From positions 1 to 6,685 of the forward strand of contig MNZT01000095.1 in assembly GCA_001873755.1 (NCBI GenBank): a stretch of DNA of 6,685 nt, given 5' to 3'. A model generated the notes under the pieces. The model did not search any database. It was not told where the DNA came from and worked only from the letters and a program-made list of their open reading frames with translations. Shown in pieces: positions 1 through 5,864 of the stretch (positions are counted from its first letter, which is position 1; every line of letters starts with the position of its first letter). Position numbers and translations under genes: made by a program. The stretch comes from Candidatus Wirthbacteria bacterium CG2_30_54_11. Lineage in GTDB: Bacteria; Patescibacteriota; CG2-30-54-11.

Positions 1-59
1 CCGGATTTCCTCCATCAGCGAATCGAAACATCTCTAGTGGCAGGTGTCTCCAGCTTATC
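1..59. other. Left-edge sequence, no gene assigned
   Basis: This short stretch could hold the last codons of a plus-strand gene that lies left of the window. One reading frame stops at TAG 35-37 after RISSISESKHL, and another stops at TGA 67-69, inside the repeat. Neither tail is recognisable, so I make no gene call. No promoter or tRNA-like structure was seen. Confidence 0.4.
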
Positions 60-189
60 GTCATTCTGAACCCTGAGTATGTCGAAGGGGTGTCGTTCGC
101 GAACGACACCCCGAAGGGTGAAGAATTTTCTTGACCCGTCGAACAACCAATGCAGACCCTTCACTGCAGGTGCTTTCGTTCAGGGTGAC
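60..189. repeat. Short intergenic repeat element with imperfect inverted ends
   Basis: The stretch starts with GTCATTCTGAAC (60-71) and ends with GTTCAGGGTGAC (178-189). These arms pair along all 12 positions, 10 as Watson-Crick pairs and 2 as G-U wobbles in RNA. Inside are a 26-base perfect palindrome (87-112) and a smaller stem TGCAG/CTGCA (151-155 with 164-168). The motif GTCATTCTGAACCCTGAG...GTCGAAGGGTGAAGAATTTT resembles, from memory, a dispersed intergenic repeat frequent in genomes of uncultured bacteria such as Patescibacteria and Chloroflexi; copy number in this genome cannot be seen here. It carries no ORF of its own. It lies just past the 3' end of the protease gene, so protease transcripts reading through it would fold into a structured tail. 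It could be a non-autonomous mobile repeat or a folded 3' end element. Confidence 0.6.
87..112. repeat. Perfect 26-bp palindrome
   Basis: GGGGTGTCGTTCG (87-99) is followed with no spacer by its exact reverse complement (100-112), giving a perfect 13+13 palindrome. It is bordered by two copies of CGAAGGG, at 83-89 and 112-118, which overlap its ends. As RNA or extruded DNA it would form a GC-rich hairpin. No T-run directly follows on either strand, so it is not a canonical intrinsic terminator. On the plus strand the first T-run (AATTTT) begins about 11 bases after it. It might be a protein-binding operator, a transcript-stabilising hairpin, or a small insertion in the surrounding repeat. Confidence 0.85.
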
Positions 190-248
190 ATACAACTTGG
201 TTCAGATGAAAAGTCCACTGGTTTTGAGATTGACCCGGCTTCGGTTTT

Positions 249-2936
249 TTACTGACAGATGATATTGATGACCTGTCCGGGGTAGATGCGATTGATATTG
301 GTGATGTGATTGGTTCGGGCGATGGCTCCGGCGGTAGTGCCGAAGTCCAGAGCGATCTGATAGAGAGTGTCCCCGGACCGGATAGTATAGAACTGGCCTT
401 CGCAGACACAGGGCGCAGCGTCGCTTCCCTGGGCCGGGGTTTCAGGTGACGCGGGGTTCGGTGTCGAAGGCTCTGAAGGTACCGGGTCATTGGCCCCTAT
501 ACACGCATCCGAAGTGATCGTCTCGCCGAGAGAGTACGCTTCGAGTGAAGCCTGATCCACGGTGAGCACATCCTGCCAGGTCAGCTGATTGGCAAAGAAG
601 ACTGCAGCGCAGCCAAAGGGCAGCCGTTCCAGGTCAGCGGTGATGAGATAGACCACAGGCGAATACTCTGTTTTGACCACAGAGCCGGGATCTAAGGTGA
701 GGATCATGGGGGCGGCGACCTCATAGTTCTCCAGCCAGGAATCCGGTACGACGCGGATATCCGACCAGCTGTACCCCAGCCCCAGAAAAACCTGAGCCGA
801 GGGAAAGGGATAGAGAACATCGCTCTCCAGCAGGTAGACCAGCGGTGAACTACCTTTGACCAGCAGGGAAGACCCATCAGTCGTGGTCATGCCGGTCGCG
901 ATCGTGCTCAGTGGAGAGGTATTGCCGGCTTCGTCGACGGCCTTGATAGAGGCGTAGTATGTCTTCAGCTGGTCCAGATCAGAGATAGTGACGGTTTCTC
1001 CTGCCGAGCCGCCGGGTGCAGGAGTGATGGAGTTGGCCACGACCGTAGCCTGCGCCCAGTTGGAATCATTGATAAGTGAGGTAAAATACCTGATCTGATA
1101 GGCGCTGGCCGTGCCGGTCGCGCCGTCATCACCGGTGGCGGTCCAGATCAGGGTCATGGTCGTGGCATCAGTGCCCACGGTTTCTAACGTGGTGATGCGC
1201 GAGGGAGCCACGGTATCGATATTCCAGGAAAAAGTGGTGGCCAGTCCGGTAGTCTGCCAGTTGCCGATCGCATCTTTTCCGATCACATACAGTGTATGGT
1301 CGCCGTCGGAGAGACTGGACAGGGTGATGTGCAGCTGCTGTGGGACGTCGCTGGCAGACCAGGAGCCGGAATCAATGCAAAACCGGTAGGCAGTGATTTC
1401 GTCAGATGGACCGACACTGATGTCTGTGGTTTTCACCGTGGTGTGCTGAGAAGGGGTGCCGGTCAGAACCACGGTCGGGGCTGTGGTATCGACGGTTTCG
1501 GTGAGAGCCGCAAATGTATCAGGCAGACCGTATCCAGTATAGATGTCTTTTCCGACTTCAATACTGGAATTATAGATGTCTTCGGCGGTCGTCTGCAGCA
1601 GGTATTCGATATGATTTGGACTGAGGGTCGGTCTATAGGAGCGGATCAGTCCGATCAGACCTGAGACATAGGGCGCGGCCATGGAGGTGCCGTCGAATAC
1701 TATATACCCTTCGCCCACTACCGGTGTATCTGCGGAATGACTTCCCAAAAACAGGTCATGATCGGTCGGGTCATGAGCCCGGAGGGAAAGGATAGACTGG
1801 CCCGGGGCTACGAAATCGATCTCTTCCCCATAATTGGAATAGGAAGCTTTGTAGAGCTCGTTATTGCCCAGGGCTGCCACCGTGATGACATGATCCATGG
1901 ATGCCGGCATGAGATTGGCCACATCGGAATTGGTATTGCCTGAGGCGGCCACGACCATGACCCCGGCCTCATAGGCGGCATTGATCGCGTTCTGGAGTGA
2001 CTGGGAGTAGCCGGTACCGCCCCAGCTGATATTGATAACGGCGGCTCCGTTTTGCACCGCGTAGTGGATAGCCCGTATGGCATCTGAGACATAGCCTCCG
2101 TCGTCTGCCCCGAGGGATTTCAGCGGCATGATGCGGCAGTTCCAGCAGGTGCCGGCAATCCCGATATCATTATCCGTCATCGCGGCGATGATTCCCGAGA
2201 CATGTGTCCCGTGTCCGTCATCGTCCACGGGGTCGTTATCGTTGTTATAATAATCCCAGCCGCAGATATCATCCACATAGCCATTTTCATCATCATCGAT
2301 ATGGTTATGATTCTGGAAAATAACATCGTAGCAGCTGATCACCCTATCAGCATCATGATCGGTCGTAGCATCGATGAGTGTCTGGCTGACTTCCTCGAGG
2401 TTGTACCAGACGTTGGCACTGATATCTTCGTGAGTGTAGTCCAGACCGGAATCGATGACCGCGATGATCGTCGACGTGCTTCCGGTGCTGGTATTCCAGG
2501 CTGCCTGTATATGCAGGGCCTCCAGTCCCCACTGATCATCCAGATCCGGATCCCAGGATCCGGTCGGCGTATTATAGTAGGGATCATCAGGCGAGGTCGT
2601 GAGTTTACTGACCCGATAATCAGGCTCTGCGACCTCGACATTGGGATCGGCTTTCAGCGAGTTCATGACCGCCTGCAGGCTCGTACCAGTCTTCAAGGTC
2701 GCCTTGTACACTGCGGTCGAGGAGGGGATAGCCACCAGCGTATTGATCTCGGTGCGGTAGGTCGAGCCCGGAGCCGGGTTGTTTTTGAATGTGATGAGCA
2801 GCTGATCACTTGAGGCCTGCTGGCCGGGTGCCACCGCATCGGTTACCCTGGGCACGCTGTACATATTCACTGCAGTGAGCACCCCGAGGCACAAAAGAAG
2901 TCCGATGAACGGGAAAAATTTGTTTCTGTTTTTCAT
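249..2936 (-). CDS. Secreted subtilisin-like (S8) serine protease with Ig/FN3-like, tandem surface and LysM domains
   Basis: This 895-residue exported endopeptidase is probably bound to the cell wall. Residues 7-24 form a hydrophobic Sec signal or anchor with no clear lipobox. Residues about 43-108 look like an I9/fervidolysin-type propeptide. The S8 domain (about 135-480) has the full triad: D162 in VIDSGLD, H242 in GHGTHVSG, S418 in GTSMAAP, plus oxyanion N334 in ASGN. An Asp-rich loop (214-223, DDDENGYVDD) probably binds calcium. An Ig-like segment (about 485-575), an FN3-like domain (about 577-685), two tandem surface modules (691-803), a Pro/Ser/Thr linker (817-840) and a LysM domain (849-893) follow. 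LysM binds peptidoglycan or related glycans in known families. The mature part has ten cysteines, including CWNC (264-267). The ATG start places the signal segment at the N-terminus; its ribosome binding site is weak. The substrate cannot be told from sequence. Confidence 0.93.
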   Translation of the reverse strand: MKNRNKFFPFIGLLLCLGVLTAVNMYSVPRVTDAVAPGQQASSDQLLITFKNNPAPGSTYRTEINTLVAIPSSTAVYKATLKTGTSLQAVMNSLKADPNVEVAEPDYRVSKLTTSPDDPYYNTPTGSWDPDLDDQWGLEALHIQAAWNTSTGSTSTIIAVIDSGLDYTHEDISANVWYNLEEVSQTLIDATTDHDADRVISCYDVIFQNHNHIDDDENGYVDDICGWDYYNNDNDPVDDDGHGTHVSGIIAAMTDNDIGIAGTCWNCRIMPLKSLGADDGGYVSDAIRAIHYAVQNGAAVINISWGGTGYSQSLQNAINAAYEAGVMVVAASGNTNSDVANLMPASMDHVITVAALGNNELYKASYSNYGEEIDFVAPGQSILSLRAHDPTDHDLFLGSHSADTPVVGEGYIVFDGTSMAAPYVSGLIGLIRSYRPTLSPNHIEYLLQTTAEDIYNSSIEVGKDIYTGYGLPDTFAALTETVDTTAPTVVLTGTPSQHTTVKTTDISVGPSDEITAYRFCIDSGSWSASDVPQQLHITLSSLSDGDHTLYVIGKDAIGNWQTTGLATTFSWNIDTVAPSRITTLETVGTDATTMTLIWTATGDDGATGTASAYQIRYFTSLINDSNWAQATVVANSITPAPGGSAGETVTISDLDQLKTYYASIKAVDEAGNTSPLSTIATGMTTTDGSSLLVKGSSPLVYLLESDVLYPFPSAQVFLGLGYSWSDIRVVPDSWLENYEVAAPMILTLDPGSVVKTEYSPVVYLITADLERLPFGCAAVFFANQLTWQDVLTVDQASLEAYSLGETITSDACIGANDPVPSEPSTPNPASPETPAQGSDAAPCVCEGQFYTIRSGDTLYQIALDFGTTAGAIARTNHITNINRIYPGQVINIICQ
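528..866 (-). repeat. Two tandem surface-protein modules within the protease (residues 691-803)
   Basis: Two diverged copies of a module of about 52-59 residues lie side by side. The first (691-742) contains LLVKGSSPLVYLLESDVLYP, then PFPSAQVF, GYSWSDIRVV and SWLENY. The second (745-803) contains SVVKTEYSPVVYLITADLE, then LPFGCAAVF, LTWQDVLTV and SLEAY. The shared pattern is VK..SP.VYL, then PF....VF, then W.D...V, then L..Y. I recognise this pattern from surface and exported proteins of Patescibacteria, but know of no biochemical function. It probably acts as a spacer or adhesion module between the protease body and the LysM anchor. Confidence 0.7.
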
Positions 2937-2973
2937 CGTGAGACGATCCGTACTTGATTAGCTTTATCAGTAC

Positions 2974-3002
2974 AGTATACCGTTTTTCAGGTTTTTTTGC
3001 CA
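2974..3002 (-). promoter_or_regulatory. Putative promoter of the protease gene
   Basis: Read on the minus strand, TATACT (2974-2979) is a good -10 hexamer. A weak -35 candidate, TGGCAA (2997-3002), lies 17 bases upstream. Transcription would start near 2967, giving a leader of about 30 bases before the ATG at 2936. No strong Shine-Dalgarno site is present in that leader; GGAT about 11 bases before the start is the best match. Confidence 0.45.
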
Positions 3003-3007
3003 TAACT

Positions 3008-3036
3008 TTGCAAAGAAGAGATCATGTCCGTATAAT
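3008..3036 (+). promoter_or_regulatory. Sigma70-like promoter of secA
   Basis: TTGCAA (3008-3013), 17 bases of spacing and a perfect TATAAT (3031-3036) form a near-consensus housekeeping promoter. The expected start site is near 3043, leaving a leader of about 26 bases. Its -35 box lies only 5 bases beyond the -35 candidate of the divergent protease promoter, so the two could not easily be occupied by RNA polymerase together. Confidence 0.75.
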
Positions 3037-3055
3037 GCTTTTTGTACTCCATACC

Positions 3056-3060
3056 TGAGG
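3056..3060 (+). promoter_or_regulatory. Shine-Dalgarno site that fixes the secA start
   Basis: TGAGG lies 8 bases before ATG 3069. An in-frame TTG at 3042 would add nine residues (MYSIPEDEL), but it coincides with the predicted transcription start and has no upstream ribosome binding site. SecA proteins usually begin close to a motif like MFKKLF, so ATG 3069 is preferred. Confidence 0.75.
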
Positions 3061-3068
3061 ATGAATTG

Positions 3069-5852
3069 ATGTTCAAAAAGTTATTCATGCGTTTCTTAGA
3101 TTCCAATGAAAAACAGGTAGCGAAACTGCTGCCCCTGGTGGCACAAGTGAACGAATGGGATCAGAAATTCAAGGAGCTTTCGGCTGAGCAGCTTGCTTTG
3201 AAAACGGTTGAATTTCGGGAGCGGGTCCAGCAGGGTGAATCGTTGGATGACCTGCTGCCGGAAGCCTTTGCGGCGGTCAAATCTGCCTGCCGTCTGCTGG
3301 TGGGTAAACGATGGGCAGCTGGAGGGATCGAGCAGACCTGGGAAATGGTGCCTTTTGATGTCCAGATCATCGGTGGCATCGTGCTGCACCAGGGCAAGAT
3401 CGCCGAGATGAAGACCGGCGAAGGCAAAACGCTGGTAGCGAGCATGCCGCTGTACCTGAACTCTCTCAGCGGCAAGGGCGCTCATCTGGTCACGGTCAAC
3501 GACTATCTGGCCCGCCGCGACTCCGAATGGATGGGGGAGATCTACAAAGTGCTGGGGTTGACCGTCGGCTGCGTCCAGCATGGGCTCACCGAGATTGAGC
3601 GTCAGGCGGCCTATGGCAGCGATATCACCTACGGCACCAATAACGAGTTCGGGTTTGACTACCTCAGAGATAACATGGTGCCGGACCTGAAGTACTGTGT
3701 GCAGCGCGAACTGAATTATGCGATCGTGGATGAGGTCGACAGCATCCTCATCGATGAGGCCAGGACGCCGCTCATCATCTCCGGGCAGGGCGAGGACAGT
3801 ACGTCGTGGTATGAGAAATTTGCCCGCCTGATGCCCAAGCTCGAGGTGGTGACCGACTATGAGGTCGACGAAAAGATGCATTCAGCCGCACTGACCGAAT
3901 CCGGCATCGCCAAGGTGGAAAAATGGACCGGGATCGAAAATCTCTACGATGCCTCCATGCCGCTGGCGCACTATCTGGAATCAGCGCTGAAAGCGTATGC
4001 GCTGTATAAGATCGACAAGGACTATGTGATCAAAGAGGGCGAAGTCGTCATCGTCGATGAATTCACTGGGCGTCTCATGGTCGGCCGCCGCTACAGCGAA
4101 GGGCTCCATCAGGCCATCGAAGCCAAAGAGGGCGTGGCCATAAAGAAAGAGAGCCAGACACTCGCCACCATCACGTTCCAGAATTACTTCCGCATGTACG
4201 GCAAACTGGCCGGCATGACCGGTACGGCGGCGACCGAAGCTGAGGAATTCGACAAGATCTACAGCCTCGACGTGATGGTCATCCCCACCAACCGGGAGGC
4301 TATACGCGTCGATCATCACGACTATGTGTACAAGAATCAGAAGGCCAAGTTCCGTGCCCTGGTCGAAGATGTGAAGGAGCGCAACAAGCGCGGGCAGCCG
4401 GTACTGGTCGGCACCATCGCGGTCGAAAATTCCGAGGTACTCTCCCAGCTGTTCACTCAGGCCGGCATCCGGCATGCGGTCCTGAACGCCAAGCAGCACG
4501 ACCGGGAAGCGCTCGTGGTGGCCGAAGCCGGCAAGAAGGGCTCCGTGACCATCGCGACCAACATGGCCGGCCGCGGGACGGATATCAAGCTTGGCGGTAC
4601 AGATGCCACCGTGGATGAAAAACTAGAGATCCTCTCTCTCGGCGGTCTGGCCGTCATCGGCTCAGAGCGTCACGAATCCAGACGCATCGATAATCAGCTC
4701 AGAGGCCGCTCCGGCCGCCAGGGCGAGAAGGGCGAAAGCCGTTTCTATGTCGCGCTCGATGATGATCTCATGCGGATATTCGGCGGGGAGAGGGTATCGG
4801 GGCTCATGGACCGGCTGGGCATCGACGAGGACATGCCGATCGAGCACGGGCTCGTCTCCCGCTCTATCGAGAGCGCCCAGAAAAAGGTGGAAGGCTACAA
4901 TTTCGATACCCGCAAGCACCTGGTGGAATACGATGATGTGATGAACCGGCAGAGGGAAGTCGTCTACGGACTTCGCCGTCAGATCCTCATGAAGGCCGGG
5001 GAGAAGACAGAGCCTAGTCCGGCCTCTGATTCGGTACCACCGATCGAGGAAGAGACTTCGCCGGCCGAACAGATCGATGCTTTTTCAGAGCAGATGGGCA
5101 AGGGCCAGTTCAGTGACTTCCTCCATGTCGTGACCCATCAGAAGGATTTGCAACATATCATCAGATTTCTGCTCTGGCGGGAGATTGAGGGGATCGTCAG
5201 CAACCATGTGCAGATGTTCACCGGCGGAGAATGGGACTCATCAGAGCTCCTCAAGGAATTCCATACGATTATTCCCTACGATGTCGCCAGTCTGGAACGG
5301 ATCAAAACCGAAGTACAGTTGCACAAGGAAGTAGCCGAGATCAGCGAAAAATTCTATTCGATCGCTCTCTCTGCCCTGAAGTCAAAGGAAGTGGAACTTT
5401 CTCCCGAGATCATGCGTCAGGCGGAGCGGGTCGTGCTGCTGAGGACCATCGACCGCCTCTGGGTCAATCACCTCGATGTCATGGGTGACCTCAGAGAGGG
5501 TATAGGGCTCCAGGGCTACGGGCAGAAGGACCCGCTCATCGAGTACAAAGCTCAGGGTTTCCGCATGTTCCAGGAACTCATGGCGGTGATCCAGAGTAAT
5601 GTGGTCAAAACGATCTACCGCATCGGGCTGAAAACTTCCGGTCAGACTTCGCAGACCGCCGCCTATCGCAATGTCACAGAGCAGAAGGCAGAACTGAAGA
5701 GCGGCTTTGCCGATGTGCGGTCAGCCAAGTCAGGCAAAGAAGGCACCCGGCAGCCGGTCAAGAACACTGAAACTGTTGGCCGCAATGACCCCTGTCCCTG
5801 CGGCAGCGGCAGGAAGTACAAAAAGTGCCATGGCGCAAATCAGTCAGGTTAG
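3069..5852 (+). CDS. secA: Preprotein translocase ATPase SecA
   Basis: SecA is the ATP-driven motor that pushes unfolded preproteins through SecYEG at the inner face of the membrane. From ATG 3069 it has 927 residues, slightly longer than E. coli SecA (901). Visible landmarks are the Q motif FDVQ (96-99), Walker A MKTGEGKT (114-121), TVNDYLARRD (142-151), Walker B DEVD (221-224), the preprotein-binding segment after it, GMTGTAATEAEEF (382-394), TNMAGRGTDIKLG (497-509), GRSGRQGEKGESRF (546-559), the helical scaffold end around TIDRLWVNHLDVMGDLREGI (793-812), and a C-terminal zinc motif with C909, C911, C920 and H921 that in known SecA binds SecB and phospholipids. Two insertions stand out: about 13 residues before FDVQ, and an acidic Pro/Ser-rich stretch at about 641-680. 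The gene is intact with no frameshift. The divergent gene encodes a likely Sec client. Confidence 0.98.
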   Translation: MFKKLFMRFLDSNEKQVAKLLPLVAQVNEWDQKFKELSAEQLALKTVEFRERVQQGESLDDLLPEAFAAVKSACRLLVGKRWAAGGIEQTWEMVPFDVQIIGGIVLHQGKIAEMKTGEGKTLVASMPLYLNSLSGKGAHLVTVNDYLARRDSEWMGEIYKVLGLTVGCVQHGLTEIERQAAYGSDITYGTNNEFGFDYLRDNMVPDLKYCVQRELNYAIVDEVDSILIDEARTPLIISGQGEDSTSWYEKFARLMPKLEVVTDYEVDEKMHSAALTESGIAKVEKWTGIENLYDASMPLAHYLESALKAYALYKIDKDYVIKEGEVVIVDEFTGRLMVGRRYSEGLHQAIEAKEGVAIKKESQTLATITFQNYFRMYGKLAGMTGTAATEAEEFDKIYSLDVMVIPTNREAIRVDHHDYVYKNQKAKFRALVEDVKERNKRGQPVLVGTIAVENSEVLSQLFTQAGIRHAVLNAKQHDREALVVAEAGKKGSVTIATNMAGRGTDIKLGGTDATVDEKLEILSLGGLAVIGSERHESRRIDNQLRGRSGRQGEKGESRFYVALDDDLMRIFGGERVSGLMDRLGIDEDMPIEHGLVSRSIESAQKKVEGYNFDTRKHLVEYDDVMNRQREVVYGLRRQILMKAGEKTEPSPASDSVPPIEEETSPAEQIDAFSEQMGKGQFSDFLHVVTHQKDLQHIIRFLLWREIEGIVSNHVQMFTGGEWDSSELLKEFHTIIPYDVASLERIKTEVQLHKEVAEISEKFYSIALSALKSKEVELSPEIMRQAERVVLLRTIDRLWVNHLDVMGDLREGIGLQGYGQKDPLIEYKAQGFRMFQELMAVIQSNVVKTIYRIGLKTSGQTSQTAAYRNVTEQKAELKSGFADVRSAKSGKEGTRQPVKNTETVGRNDPCPCGSGRKYKKCHGANQSG

Positions 5853-5853
5853 A

Positions 5854-5859
5854 GAGGAG
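5854..5859 (+). promoter_or_regulatory. Strong Shine-Dalgarno site of the hydrolase gene
   Basis: GAGGAG lies 5 bases before ATG 5865 and just after the secA stop TAG (5850-5852). No promoter or terminator fits in the 12-base gap, so the hydrolase is probably translated from the secA transcript. Confidence 0.75.
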
Positions 5860-5864
5860 CGGTC

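Noticed and set aside
233..250. Possible plus-strand terminator (short CCG/CGG stem followed by six T)
   Set aside because: The stem has only three base pairs, it overlaps the end of the minus-strand protease gene, and no plus-strand gene is established upstream.
2546..2563. Inverted repeat CCGGATCC-CA-GGATCCGG
   Set aside because: It lies inside the protease coding sequence, encoding the GSWDPD region near the start of the catalytic domain, and is most likely chance from the codons used.
2202..2813. Open plus-strand frame of 203 codons inside the protease gene
   Set aside because: It is antisense to the propeptide and catalytic core, is rich in Ile/Val runs caused by Asp codons on the other strand, and has no ribosome binding site or recognisable motif.
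2929..2980. Lipoprotein signal in the protease N-terminus (LLLC, residues 13-16)
   Set aside because: Leucine at the -1 position does not fit the usual lipobox, which needs a small residue before cysteine.
3042..3068. Upstream TTG start adding nine residues to SecA
   Set aside because: The TTG sits at the predicted transcription start, and a good ribosome binding site lies before ATG 3069 instead.
3096..3881. Open minus-strand frame of 261 codons inside secA
   Set aside because: It lies opposite the conserved SecA nucleotide-binding domain and shows no family motif; it is an antisense shadow.
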